Source: Pseudomonadota bacterium (GTDB taxonomy: Bacteria; Pseudomonadota; Alphaproteobacteria; Acetobacterales; Acetobacteraceae). From it: DNA of 43,048 nt. The first letter of the stretch is position 1. Each line of letters begins with the position of its first letter. The stretch covers positions 1 to 43,048 of the forward strand of contig JAFEFW010000619.1 of NCBI GenBank assembly GCA_018240405.1, read 5' to 3'. Positions 32,522 to 40,872 of this stretch are shown here, in pieces. A program made the position numbers and the translations under genes. The notes below the pieces were generated by a model. That model was not told where the DNA came from, made no database searches, and worked only from the letters and a program-made list of their open reading frames with translations.

Positions 32522-33646
32522 GTGCCTTGCGGATTGACCGTGGACCGGCATCGGAAAGACGCGGATATACCGCCGCTTGTTGCGCACATCTTCCCGACCT
32601 TTGCCGTCGGCGGCGCCCAGGTCCGCTTCGCCGCCGTTGCCAATCATTTTGGCCGCGCATTCCGCCACATCGTTGTGGCCTTGGACGGCAATACCGGCTG
32701 CCGAGAGCGCCTGCGCCCCGATCTCGACATTCGGTTTCCCGCTGTCGCGGCGCCGAAGGGGGCGATGCTGGCCAATGCCTGGCGCTTCCGCAGCCTGCTG
32801 CGGGAATGGCAGCCGGACACGCTGGTGACCTGCAACTGGGGCGCCATCGAGTTTGCCCTGGCGAACCTGCTCCCGGTGACGCGCCACATGCACGTTGTCG
32901 ACGGGTTCGGGCCCGAGGAGCGAGCCGCCCAGATACCCCGCCGTGTGTGGCTGCGCCGGATCGCTCTCGGTCGCACGCCTGTCGTGGTGCCGTCCCGCAA
33001 CCTGATGCGCATTGCCATTGAGATCTGGAAGCTGCCGCGTGACCTGGTGCGGTACGTGCCGAACGGCGTCGATATCGACCGGTTCGCCCCGCTGGGCACG
33101 GCCAGGGACGGCTTGACAATTGGCACCATCGCAGCGCTGCGGGAGGAGAAGAACATCGCGCGCCTGCTGCGTGCCTTCGCGCTGCTGGCGCGGACGACCC
33201 CGGCACGGCTGGTGGTCGTCGGCGACGGGCCGGAACGGCCGGCACTGACGGCTCTTGCGGCGGAACTTGGCATCGCGGAGCGTGTCGAGTTCGCCGGCCA
33301 CCAGGCGGATACGCCGGACTTCTACCACCGCTTCGACGTCTTTGCCCTGGCCTCGGATACGGAGCAGATGCCGCTTTCGGTCACCGAAGCCATGGCCTGC
33401 GGCCTGCCGGTGGTCTCGACCGATGTCGGCGATGTCCGGTCCATGGTGGCCGAGGCCAATGCGCCGCTTGTCACGCCATTGGACGCCGCCGCGCTGGCTC
33501 GGGCGATGCAGGCGCTGGCTGGCGATCCGGGCCTGCGCGACCGGCTTGGCGCCGCGAACCGGGAGAAGGCCTGCCGTGACTTCAACCAGGCGGCCATGTT
33601 CGCCACCTACGGCGCATTGTGGCGCGGCCCGGCTGACCGCCCGTGA
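32522..33646 (+). CDS. Glycosyltransferase, family 4 type (GT-B fold)
   Basis: This GT-B glycosyltransferase of about 374 residues likely transfers a sugar from a nucleotide donor to a glycan or lipid carrier at the cytoplasmic face. The N-terminal domain has the IFPTFAVGGAQVRFAAVANHF acceptor-side motif. The C-terminal Glycos_transf_1 domain includes VPNGVDIDRFAP, IGTIAALREEKNIARLLRAF, VVVGDGPERPAL, and the E-x7-E donor motif in DTEQMPLSVTEAMACGLPVVSTDVGD. The start is uncertain: GTG 32522, TTG 32534 and GTG 32540 all have weak ribosome-binding sites. The stop overlaps the start of the next gene by four bases (GTGA). Confidence 0.92.
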   Translation: MPCGLTVDRHRKDADIPPLVAHIFPTFAVGGAQVRFAAVANHFGRAFRHIVVALDGNTGCRERLRPDLDIRFPAVAAPKGAMLANAWRFRSLLREWQPDTLVTCNWGAIEFALANLLPVTRHMHVVDGFGPEERAAQIPRRVWLRRIALGRTPVVVPSRNLMRIAIEIWKLPRDLVRYVPNGVDIDRFAPLGTARDGLTIGTIAALREEKNIARLLRAFALLARTTPARLVVVGDGPERPALTALAAELGIAERVEFAGHQADTPDFYHRFDVFALASDTEQMPLSVTEAMACGLPVVSTDVGDVRSMVAEANAPLVTPLDAAALARAMQALAGDPGLRDRLGAANREKACRDFNQAAMFATYGALWRGPADRP

Positions 33647-34719
33647 CCGCGTCTGTGCGGGTCAGCGAGGTCCAGGATATTGCCGCGCTGGAAGCGCGGT
33701 GGCGGGCGCTCGAGCAGCGCGCAAATGCACCGATCTTCCAAAGTTGGACCTGGACGGGGTGCCTCGCCGCCGAACGCTTTACCGACCCGGTGCTGATCGA
33801 GGCGACCGAGGCCGGCCGCACGGTGGCGTTGGCGCTGCTCAACCGGGTTCGCGTCGGGCCCGGGCAGCCGGACCTGCTGTATCTTGGTGAGAGTGGCGAT
33901 CCCGCGCTTGATTGCGTCTATGTCGAGCATAACGGCGTGCTGGCCGAGGCGGGGAGGGAGGCGGCGCTCACGCGGGCCTGCCTGGCCGCGGTGGCACATC
34001 GCTATGTGGTTGTCCTGTCCGGCGTGGGAGGCGACGTGCTCCAGGCGGCCAGGGATGTCGCCGGCACCGTCTGGGTCGCCAAGGTCAGCGAGGCGCCGTT
34101 TGTCGATCTTGCGGCGGTGCGGGCTACCGGCGGCAACTACCTCGCCGGTCTCAGCGCCAATACACGGCAGCAGGTGCGACGGTCCGACAGGCATTTTGCC
34201 GAGCGAGGCGTATTGCAGGTTAGCATGGCCGCATCAGCCTCGGAGGCGCACCGCATGCTCGACCGGATGGCCGACCTGCATCAGGCCGCCTGGGTCGCGC
34301 GCGGCGAGCCCGGCAGTTTTGCCGCCTCGTTCTTCCGCCGTTTCCACCATGCACTGATCGACGTCGGCTTTCCGCGCGGTCAGACAGCGCTGACCGAAGT
34401 GACCGGCGGCGGCGAAACCGTCGGCATCCTCTACAACCTGCGTGACGACGGGGGCATCCGCGCCTACCAGAGCGGGTTCGCCTATGCCCCGGCGGATAAC
34501 AAGGCAAAGCCCGGGTTGACCTGCCATGGCGCCGCGATTGATCAGGCGCTGGCGGAGGGGGCCATGCGCTACGACTTCCTCGCCGGGGGCGATCGCTACA
34601 AGCGCAGCCTCGCCAATCGCACGGAACGGCTGTACTGGCTGGAGGCCGGCCCCTCCTGGGCACTCAGGCTGCTGCGGCGTCAGGTCCGCGCCCGGTTGCG
34701 CGCCGTTTGGTCGCGGTAA
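33643..34719 (+). CDS. CelD/FemAB-like GNAT-fold protein, copy A
   Basis: This 358-residue protein is of the CelD/BcsL type, with an Acetyltransf_6 (double GNAT-like) domain. Hallmarks are the N-terminal ALEARWRALEQRANAPIFQSWTW, the central NTRQQVRRSDRHFAERG with the helix that follows, and the C-terminal MRYDFLAGGDRYKRSLANRTERLYWLEAG, the most conserved block of the family. Such proteins occur in exopolysaccharide and cellulose clusters and are thought to add acyl or aminoacyl groups; direct biochemistry is scarce. The GTG start overlaps the glycosyltransferase stop by four bases. A second member lies at 36297, on the other strand. Confidence 0.88.
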   Translation: MTASVRVSEVQDIAALEARWRALEQRANAPIFQSWTWTGCLAAERFTDPVLIEATEAGRTVALALLNRVRVGPGQPDLLYLGESGDPALDCVYVEHNGVLAEAGREAALTRACLAAVAHRYVVVLSGVGGDVLQAARDVAGTVWVAKVSEAPFVDLAAVRATGGNYLAGLSANTRQQVRRSDRHFAERGVLQVSMAASASEAHRMLDRMADLHQAAWVARGEPGSFAASFFRRFHHALIDVGFPRGQTALTEVTGGGETVGILYNLRDDGGIRAYQSGFAYAPADNKAKPGLTCHGAAIDQALAEGAMRYDFLAGGDRYKRSLANRTERLYWLEAGPSWALRLLRRQVRARLRAVWSR

Positions 34720-34876
34720 CAGAGGATCGCCTCCGCCGCGGCTGATCCTCGCTGCAGGAATTTCGCTGCGTCAGCCAGATACAGCTCTGTTATTGATGCG
34801 GCAACGGACTGGCCCGCCCGCGCCTGTTTGCAGGCGGTGCCAAGGCCATGAAACCGGAACACAGGAGTTCGCGCCC

Positions 34877-36022
34877 TTGATTGGCCGGATCGGTTCGGTC
34901 GCGTTGCTGGCCCTGGTGCTGGCTGTTCCTGCCGTGGCGGCGCCGGTGCTGGCCGATGCGCCGCTGCCACCCGACCTGGCAACGCGCTTGAACGAGGCGA
35001 CGCCGACGCGCGGCATGGCAACGGCGCTTTCGCTGCTGGAGGAGACACGCCCCGTCGCGGAGCCAGGCGCCCTGTTCGTCGGCAAGCGTCCCGTGATCGT
35101 CAACGTGCCGCCAGAGCCAGGCTATCTGAGCATTGGCCGGGCCAGCGATGCCGTTGCGGGCCATGCCACCAATCCCGACGGTGCCGCGAGCGCGACCGTT
35201 CGCGTCGGCGCCTTCGGCGTAATCGAGTCGATTCCAGCCGACGATCCCGCTGCCGCGAAGCAGCAGGCCGCTCGAGCCGCCGCTGCGCGCCGCCTCGCCG
35301 AGGTGACGCAGGCTCCTCCCGGCGAAGGCTCTCCGTCCTCGCGTATGCCGGACGCGGGATCCGCCGGTGCATTCCGGCCGAACCCCCAGCCTGCGCCCGA
35401 ACCTTCGGTTCCGGCAGGACAGAGTGCTCCGGCCGCGGCTACCCGACCTGCGGTTGGCCAAGGGGCAGGCGGATCGGCGGCTGGCGCTGTCTCGGCGCCC
35501 GATCCTCGTCGGCAACCAGGCGTGACGCCGGATGTGACCGGCCTTGCCAGTGTCCAGCCGGCTGCCGCGCTGCTGCCTGTCGAGTCACGGACCGCGCTGC
35601 GTCAGCCCGGTGCTGCATGGGCCGGCAGAGCCGGTGCGGTGGGGGCGGACTTCATCCGCGATTTGCTCACGCGAAACGCTGAGTTTCCAAACGGTCGCGC
35701 GGTGCCGGTCCGGCCGCTGTTCGATAGTTTCATCCTGAGCCCCAGGACCGCTGTGCAAACGCTCGAGGTCGCCGATCCGCCGCCGGGTCCCGCTGTCGTC
35801 GCCCTGCCGTTGCCGATCTACACTTTGCCGGACGCGATGGTCCCCGGCAGCCTGCGAATCTATGGCACGGGTCCGCCGGACGTAGGCATGTTGGCATGGT
35901 GGGAGATCTGGCTGCGCGACCTGCGATCGCTGACCGGCCCGCAGATCGCCTCCGTCCTGATCACAATGGGGGCGCTGATCGGGTTCGTCCAGCTATGGCG
36001 CCGCCGGCGCCGGCTCGAGTAG
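34877..36022 (+). CDS. Orphan Pro/Ala-rich anchored periplasmic protein
   Basis: This 381-residue protein starts at TTG 34877, with AGGAG nine bases upstream and a clear signal peptide (IGRIGSVALLALVLAVPAVAAPVLA). Part one (to about residue 120) contains PVIVNVPPEPGYLSIGRASDAVAGHATNPDG. The middle (about 120-235) is a disordered Pro/Ala/Gly/Gln-rich linker. The C-terminal part has VGADFIRDLLTRNAEFPNG and PLFDSFILSPRTAVQTLEV, and ends in a membrane helix (IASVLITMGALIGFVQLW) followed by RRRRRLE. The topology is therefore periplasmic with a C-terminal anchor and a short cytoplasmic tail. No family was recognised. It follows the glycosyltransferase and CelD-like genes, so it probably acts in the same surface-glycan process, for example as scaffold or linker. 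Confidence 0.7.
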   Translation: MIGRIGSVALLALVLAVPAVAAPVLADAPLPPDLATRLNEATPTRGMATALSLLEETRPVAEPGALFVGKRPVIVNVPPEPGYLSIGRASDAVAGHATNPDGAASATVRVGAFGVIESIPADDPAAAKQQAARAAAARRLAEVTQAPPGEGSPSSRMPDAGSAGAFRPNPQPAPEPSVPAGQSAPAAATRPAVGQGAGGSAAGAVSAPDPRRQPGVTPDVTGLASVQPAAALLPVESRTALRQPGAAWAGRAGAVGADFIRDLLTRNAEFPNGRAVPVRPLFDSFILSPRTAVQTLEVADPPPGPAVVALPLPIYTLPDAMVPGSLRIYGTGPPDVGMLAWWEIWLRDLRSLTGPQIASVLITMGALIGFVQLWRRRRRLE

Positions 36023-36296
36023 TCGCCGACTTGCTCCCAGAGCGCCAGGAGAGTCGCCGTTGGCTTTCTGTCCGGCGCCGCCGCGTCCTCTCGTTGCCGC
36101 GGTCGGTCCGTCTCCCTGCCATCGCGACCCGTATAGTCGTCACAACGGATGTCGCAGGTCCGCCAACGTCAGTTGGGGATGTCCGGCACACGTCCGGCCG
36201 TCACAGCTGCAAGCAAAGCCGTCTTCCTCTGCTGCATGCGGGACTGTCCCTGCGTGTCATGGCTTGCTGACAGTCGCGTTCATCAGGCAGTCGCCG
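36023..36296. other. Convergent spacer in the polysaccharide region
   Basis: These 274 bases lie between the converging anchored-protein gene and CelD-like copy B. No credible gene is present. There are repeated GTCCGGC motifs near 36180-36200 but no T-tracted terminator. Confidence 0.35.
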
Positions 36297-37361
36297 CTAC
36301 CGACCGGCGCGCATGCTGTCCCGTATCTGCCGCACCGCGCGGCGGATCACCTCCATTGTGCCGCGCGGCCGCCACGGGTTGGCCAACAGCACGCCAATCC
36401 GTTGCCGCCGCTCGGCGGCCCACCTGCGCTTGTATTCGTCATCGCCACGCCCGAAATCGATCTCTGTTACGTGCTCGATATCCAGTAGATGGCGCAACAT
36501 CAGTGCGGTGAGCACGGTGCCCGGCGAGTGCGCCTTGAATGCCTCATCGTGCGCCAGTTTCAGCACCGTTGCCCGGCCGTCGCTGACCACCCAGATCTGC
36601 ACCGCGGCTGGCACCCCATCGAGCGACCAGAGGCCAAAGCGCAGCGCACCCTCCTCAGCCATTCGGCGCATGAATGCGGTGTTGAAATGCGGATACGGCT
36701 CCGGCTCCTTCCAGCTTCGGGCATAGACGGTCTCATACGCCTCGGTGGCAAACGCCATGTCCGAGGGCGCTGACAGCAGGTGGAAGCGCGCTCCCGGCAG
36801 CGCCTCGGCCCGGCGCAGGCGCCGGCGGATGGTTTCTCGCAAGGCCCCAGGACGGCGGGCGAGGTAGCCGGGCCAGTCCAGTCCGCCGACATCCTCATAC
36901 CAGTTGCCGAAATGATCGAAGCGGTATGCTAGCAGCCCGGCGCGCTGCGCACCCTGCTCGAGCCAGGGCAGCCCCTGCCAGTCCACGGGCAGCGCATCCA
37001 GACGCACGATGCCGGTGCTGCGGCACCACCCCGCGAGCGCCGCCATGGCTGCAACACCTGTCGCATCATCCAGACCCGAAGCAAGCGCAGGGGTGAAAAC
37101 GCAGGTGTAGGGGCTCGTCAGGGCGCCGAGCAGACGGCCTTGGCGCAACATGGGCGCCACCAGCACAACGCGCGCACCGGCGCGGCCGACTACGAACACC
37201 GGCCGGGCGCCGGCCGGTAACGCATGTGCCAGCACAACGTCCCACCATGCCTGGCTGGAGAACAGGCCGCCGCTGTCAAGCAGCGACCGCGCCTCCTTCG
37301 GCAGTTGGTTCAGCCGCTCAGAGCTGTCGATGCGCAGGTCAGCGGACCCGGTACCACGCAT
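36297..37361 (-). CDS. CelD/FemAB-like GNAT-fold protein, copy B
   Basis: This protein of about 354 residues belongs to the same family as copy A, with only remote identity. Conserved parts are FSSQAWWDVVLAHA at the N-terminus, the central RPGALRETIRRRLRRAEALPGARF, and the C-terminal VTEIDFGRGDDEYKRRWAAERRQRIGVLLANPW. The ATG at 37361 is preferred, with a GTG-rich context and overlap with the end of the YdcF gene by about 20 bases; an ATG at 37376 is possible. It is the last gene of a minus-strand string adh, epimerase, ydcF-like, celD-like, and faces the anchored-protein gene. Confidence 0.87.
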   Translation of the reverse strand: MRGTGSADLRIDSSERLNQLPKEARSLLDSGGLFSSQAWWDVVLAHALPAGARPVFVVGRAGARVVLVAPMLRQGRLLGALTSPYTCVFTPALASGLDDATGVAAMAALAGWCRSTGIVRLDALPVDWQGLPWLEQGAQRAGLLAYRFDHFGNWYEDVGGLDWPGYLARRPGALRETIRRRLRRAEALPGARFHLLSAPSDMAFATEAYETVYARSWKEPEPYPHFNTAFMRRMAEEGALRFGLWSLDGVPAAVQIWVVSDGRATVLKLAHDEAFKAHSPGTVLTALMLRHLLDIEHVTEIDFGRGDDEYKRRWAAERRQRIGVLLANPWRPRGTMEVIRRAVRQIRDSMRAGR

Positions 37362-38070
37362 ACCCGACCCACTCATGCAGCGCGTAATATGCGGTCAGCC
37401 AACTCGTGACGCGCGGCATCAGATCTGTGGCCAGCGGCGCCAGGCTGGCATCAATCGGCGTCGGCGCGGCCGTAACGGCCAAACCGGTATCGCCAAACGC
37501 CTGCAGCGCCCGCCGCATATGCCAGGCGCTGGTGACGACATAGACCGACTGAATCCCGGCTTCGTGCAGAATTTTCGCGCTAAGCCGGGCGTTCTCCCAG
37601 GTGTCGACGGACTTGTCCTCGACCCAGCGGGCCGGGGTGCCGAAATCGTCCTTCAGGCTTGCCGCCATCACGGCGCCAACGGCCGGTTGGGTCGGATGGG
37701 CCAGTCCACCTGTAACGAGCAATGGCAGTCCGGTGCGGCGCGCCAGGGCGGCGCCTGTCGCCAGCCGCTCCAGGGTCAACGGCCCGGGTCTGGCTCCAAG
37801 CGGCATGTCATGCGTTCGGATCATCTCGCCGCCCAACACGATGATGGCGCCTGGCGGGTTGCCAGGCGGTGGTGTCGTCGGCAGGTCCTGCTCCAGCGCC
37901 ACCAGCATGGTGTGTGACACCAGCGGCGTCGACAGCAGATACAGCCCGATCACCGCCGTCCAGAGGCAGAGTCCGCCTAGCCGGCGGCGCCGCCCGATCA
38001 GCAGGCCGATGAAGGCAAGCGTCACCAGCCCGGTCGGTGGCATGAACAGGCTGAGGAGTATGCCCCTCAC
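37339..38070 (-). CDS. YdcF-like (DUF218) membrane protein
   Basis: This 243-residue protein has two N-terminal membrane helices (ILLSLFMPPTGLVTLAFIGLLIG and LCLWTAVIGLYLLSTPLVSH) and a DUF218 domain. That domain includes GAIIVLGGEMIR, LLVTGG, the VDTWENARLSAKIL helix, and YVVTSAWHMRRALQAF. In the family, the conserved Asp/Glu-Asn and the T-S-x-x-H-M-x-R block are the signature. ElyC/SanA/YdcF relatives act in cell-envelope and polysaccharide carrier processes. The start GTG at 38070 overlaps the epimerase stop (GTGA), and the 3' end overlaps CelD-like copy B, so all three genes are translationally coupled. Confidence 0.88.
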   Translation of the reverse strand: MRGILLSLFMPPTGLVTLAFIGLLIGRRRRLGGLCLWTAVIGLYLLSTPLVSHTMLVALEQDLPTTPPPGNPPGAIIVLGGEMIRTHDMPLGARPGPLTLERLATGAALARRTGLPLLVTGGLAHPTQPAVGAVMAASLKDDFGTPARWVEDKSVDTWENARLSAKILHEAGIQSVYVVTSAWHMRRALQAFGDTGLAVTAAPTPIDASLAPLATDLMPRVTSWLTAYYALHEWVGYAWYRVR

Positions 38071-39008
38071 GCAGCCCGCGTCTGGGTAGCGATTAGCCAG
38101 GCCAGGACCTGTGCCAGCCCGTCCCGTAGTCCAGTGCGCCCACCCAGCCCCAGTGCCGCGTCAGCGGGCGCCGGATCGCCCAAGGAGTGGCGGATTTCGC
38201 CGGCTCGTGGTGGACCGGTCCGCACGTCGAGCTCACGTCCGGCAAGATCGGCAATCAGCGCGGCCAGCGCCGCGACCGAAATCGGGGTGCCGCTGCAAAC
38301 GTTGAATACGGATGGTGTCGCCGGCCGCTGCGCCATTGCCGCCAGCAGCGCCCGCACGACGTCGGCGACATAGATGAAATCCCGCGTCTGCTGTCCGTCG
38401 CCGTAGATGGTAATCGGCACGCCGGCACCGATGCGTTCGCAGAAAATGGAGATGACCCCCGAATAGGGTGATTTCGGGTCCTGGCGAGGGCCGTATACGT
38501 TGAAGAAGCGCAACCCGACAGTGGGTATGCCGTGCACCGTGCTGGCGACGCGGGCGTGCTGCTCACAGCCGTACTTGTCCGCGCCGTAGGCCGAGACCGG
38601 GCGGCACGGCGTTGCCTCGGTGATCGGCAGCGCCGCCACGTCGCCGTAGACCGCGGCTGAGGAGGCATAAACCACCGGGATCGGCCGCCCCTGGCGCCGG
38701 ATCGTGTCCAATACCGTCACCGTCCCCGTCAGATTGGTGCGGTGCGTGCCGAGCCAATCGGTGACGCCTTTTTCGACCGAGGCGATGGCGGCCAGATGGA
38801 AGCAGCCATCAACGCCGCGCATCGCTTCGGCGACGGTTGCCGGATCGGCAACATCGCCGACCAGCAGCTGCGCTCCGCGCGGCAGGTTGTCCTGCCGGCC
38901 GGTGGACAGGTCATCCAAGACCCGGACGTCATCGCCGCGGGCGCGCAGCGCGTCGCAGAGGTGCGAGCCGATGAAGCCTGCACCGCCGGTAACCAGCCAG
39001 GTGCTCAC
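38067..39008 (-). CDS. NAD-dependent epimerase/dehydratase (nucleotide-sugar)
   Basis: This 313-residue enzyme belongs to the extended SDR family acting on nucleotide sugars. It has the cofactor motif VTGGAGFIGSHLCDALRARG, the DD following (VRVLDDLSTG), the YASSAAVYGD segment with the catalytic Ser/Thr position, and the catalytic Y-x-x-x-K in SAYGADKYGCEQ. LRFFNVYGPRQDP and the C-terminal GEIRHSLGDP are typical of UDP-glucose/UDP-galacturonate 4-epimerases. Start GTG 39008 is chosen; TTG 39014 is also possible. The gene begins 22 bases after the alcohol dehydrogenase and is translationally coupled to ydcF. It supplies activated sugars to the neighbouring glycosyltransferase cluster. Confidence 0.9.
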   Translation of the reverse strand: MSTWLVTGGAGFIGSHLCDALRARGDDVRVLDDLSTGRQDNLPRGAQLLVGDVADPATVAEAMRGVDGCFHLAAIASVEKGVTDWLGTHRTNLTGTVTVLDTIRRQGRPIPVVYASSAAVYGDVAALPITEATPCRPVSAYGADKYGCEQHARVASTVHGIPTVGLRFFNVYGPRQDPKSPYSGVISIFCERIGAGVPITIYGDGQQTRDFIYVADVVRALLAAMAQRPATPSVFNVCSGTPISVAALAALIADLAGRELDVRTGPPRAGEIRHSLGDPAPADAALGLGGRTGLRDGLAQVLAWLIATQTRAA

Positions 39009-39029
39009 GGCCAAAGACCCATCGGCCGG

Positions 39030-40160
39030 TCAGCCGTGTGGACGCAGCACCTGCCGCAGGACAGCGCCGTCGGAGAGGCGATCGAAACCATCATTGATCT
39101 GCTCAAATGTAATATACCCCGAACGAAGCTTCTGCACCGGCAGCTTGCCGCGTTGGTATAGCGCGATGAATCGCGGAATGTCTCGTTTCGGAACACAACT
39201 GCCCATGTACGAACCGAGGATACTTTTACCGTCGCTGACAAGTGCGCCGTGCAGGTAAGAAAACGTTGCTGTAGCGGCCGGCAATCCGGCGCTGACCACG
39301 GCGCCGCCGCGCGCGGCGATCGCATAGGCGAGATTCATGGCCGGGATCGAGCCAGCGGTTTCGATCACATAGTCCAGGCCGCCGCCGGTGGCATCGCGGA
39401 TCTCTTCGACAACATCGGCATTGCCCGCCAGGAACGTATCGGTGGCGCCAAGTTCCCTGGCGATCTTCAGCTTGTCCGGGTTCAGGTCAACCGCGACAAT
39501 CCGTTCCGCCCCGGCCACCACGCCGCCAAGCAGGGCGTTCATGCCGACTCCGCCGAGGCCGACCACAGCCATCTGCCCACCGGGCGGCACCTGCGCGGTG
39601 TTCAATACGGCGCCAACGCCGGTGACGACGGCGCAGCCGAAGATGGTGGCATCGTCCAACGGCACGTCGTCCGGGATCTTTATCAATGCGTTCTGCGACA
39701 CCACGGCGTATTGCGCGAACACCGACAGACCGGAGTAGTGGTGGATCGGCTCACCGTTCAGCGACAGGCGGCGGGCGCCCGAGATCAGCGTTCCGTCGGC
39801 GCGTGACTTGTTCGAACTCTGGCACAGATTCGGCCGGCCGCCATTGCAGTAGCGGCAGTCGCCACACGAGGTGACGAACACGCTGATGACGTGGTCGCCA
39901 GGCTTCAGGCCGGTGACGCCGGGACCGACTTCCTCGACGATGCCGGCGGCCTCATGGCCCGGGATGGTTGGCAGCTTGCGGGGCCGGAGGTTCTCGATCG
40001 TGGATAGGTCGGAATGGCAGAGGCCGGCGCCCATGATCTTGTACAGCACCTCGCCCGGGCCGGGTGGGTCGAGGTCGACGGTTTCTATCGTCATCGGTTG
40101 GCTGACGGCATAGGGGCGGGGACGGCCCTGTTCGCGCAGCACGGCGGCTTTCATCTGCAT
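39030..40160 (-). CDS. Zinc-dependent alcohol dehydrogenase
   Basis: This 376-residue NAD(P)-dependent alcohol dehydrogenase of the zinc MDR family has the catalytic-zinc Cys in GAGLCHSDLSTIENL and the His-Glu in GHEAAGIVEEVGPGV. The structural-zinc set reads CGDCRYCNGGRPNLC (C-x2-C-x2-C-x7-C). The Rossmann motif is AVVGLGGVGMNALLGGV. All metal residues are intact. GGAGGG precedes ATG 40160; an ATG two codons later is also possible. It resembles class-III-like or NDMA-dependent dehydrogenases, so the alcohol is not known. Only 21 bases separate it from the epimerase gene, so it is likely the first gene of that operon, though its link to polysaccharide is unclear. Confidence 0.92.
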   Translation of the reverse strand: MQMKAAVLREQGRPRPYAVSQPMTIETVDLDPPGPGEVLYKIMGAGLCHSDLSTIENLRPRKLPTIPGHEAAGIVEEVGPGVTGLKPGDHVISVFVTSCGDCRYCNGGRPNLCQSSNKSRADGTLISGARRLSLNGEPIHHYSGLSVFAQYAVVSQNALIKIPDDVPLDDATIFGCAVVTGVGAVLNTAQVPPGGQMAVVGLGGVGMNALLGGVVAGAERIVAVDLNPDKLKIARELGATDTFLAGNADVVEEIRDATGGGLDYVIETAGSIPAMNLAYAIAARGGAVVSAGLPAATATFSYLHGALVSDGKSILGSYMGSCVPKRDIPRFIALYQRGKLPVQKLRSGYITFEQINDGFDRLSDGAVLRQVLRPHG

Positions 40161-40389
40161 GGTTGTGGTCCCTCCGATTCGCGCACCCGTTTCCCCCGAT
40201 AGGCGCGGCAGCGCAAGCAGGCTGCGTGATGCGCTGGCGTCGTGGCGAGGGCCGGGGAGGCGCTCACAACCCTTCGTGGAACCGCCGATGAACACTCATT
40301 AAGAGCCGATAGTCTCGCGTCACTACCTTACGGTGACGCCGGTTTTCGCCGTGCGAGCCGCCGTACAAGGACCCAGGCTGGGCTGTCCC
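40161..40389. other. Spacer with terminator-like hairpin
   Basis: No gene is seen in these 229 bases. A 7-bp perfect inverted repeat, GCGTCAC (40317-40323) and GTGACGC (40333-40339), with a 9-base loop lies about 50 bases downstream of the DUF2147 stop. It has no T-tract and might end the nicotinamidase-DUF2147 transcript. The promoter of the alcohol dehydrogenase operon is probably in the same spacer. Confidence 0.4.
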
Positions 40390-40872
40390 TTAGCGCCCTC
40401 GTAGTGCCGCTGCCACGTCCGACCGGGACATCCGGCAGTCCTGCGGCACTGTGCCCGGATACCGCGTCCACGTTTCGGTGCGGCCAAGCAGCGAGATGCC
40501 GAAATAGCCCCGCATCGACAGCGTGCCATTCGGGTTCAGCCAAAGCTGCACGCCCCAGACGGAGCCGTTGCGCGGGTCGCGGATATGTCCGCGCCAGAGG
40601 TTGGGTTCAGCCGGCGCTGCGTCGTTGATCAACTCCAGCCCGCACTGCGAGACGCCCTGCGCGTCCAGCGGTGTCGGCTCCGTCGGCTTGTCCAGCACCA
40701 GGCCGACAATGCGCGCGCACAGATTGGTGCCACAGCTCCGAACGGCGATGATGCCGCCCCGATCCTGCGTCAGCCACAGACCATCCGCGCCCGAGGCAGC
40801 GGATGCAGGCGCCATCGGCATGCAGAGCATTGCCAGCAAGCCAAGGCCGGCGCGAGCGGTGACCCGGATCAT
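40390..40872 (-). CDS. DUF2147-family exported protein
   Basis: This 160-residue exported protein has a signal peptide (MIRVTARAGLGLLAMLCMPMAPASAAS) and then GLWLTQDRGGIIAVRSCGTNLCARIVGLVLD, the start of the DUF2147 domain. WRGHIRDPRNGSVWGVQLWLNPNGTLSMRGYFGISLLGRTETWTRYP completes it. The family forms a small lipocalin-like barrel of unknown function in the periplasm of many proteobacteria. The gene overlaps the nicotinamidase stop by four bases (ATGA), so it is translationally coupled to it. This is an odd pairing for a periplasmic barrel and a cytoplasmic amidase. Confidence 0.85.
   Translation of the reverse strand: MIRVTARAGLGLLAMLCMPMAPASAASGADGLWLTQDRGGIIAVRSCGTNLCARIVGLVLDKPTEPTPLDAQGVSQCGLELINDAAPAEPNLWRGHIRDPRNGSVWGVQLWLNPNGTLSMRGYFGISLLGRTETWTRYPGTVPQDCRMSRSDVAAALRGR

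Noticed and set aside
34877-36022. Exosortase or sortase substrate call for the anchored protein
   Set aside because: The tail has a helix and a basic cluster, but no PEP, LPXTG or GlyGly-CTERM motif and no exosortase or rhombosortase gene is in the window.
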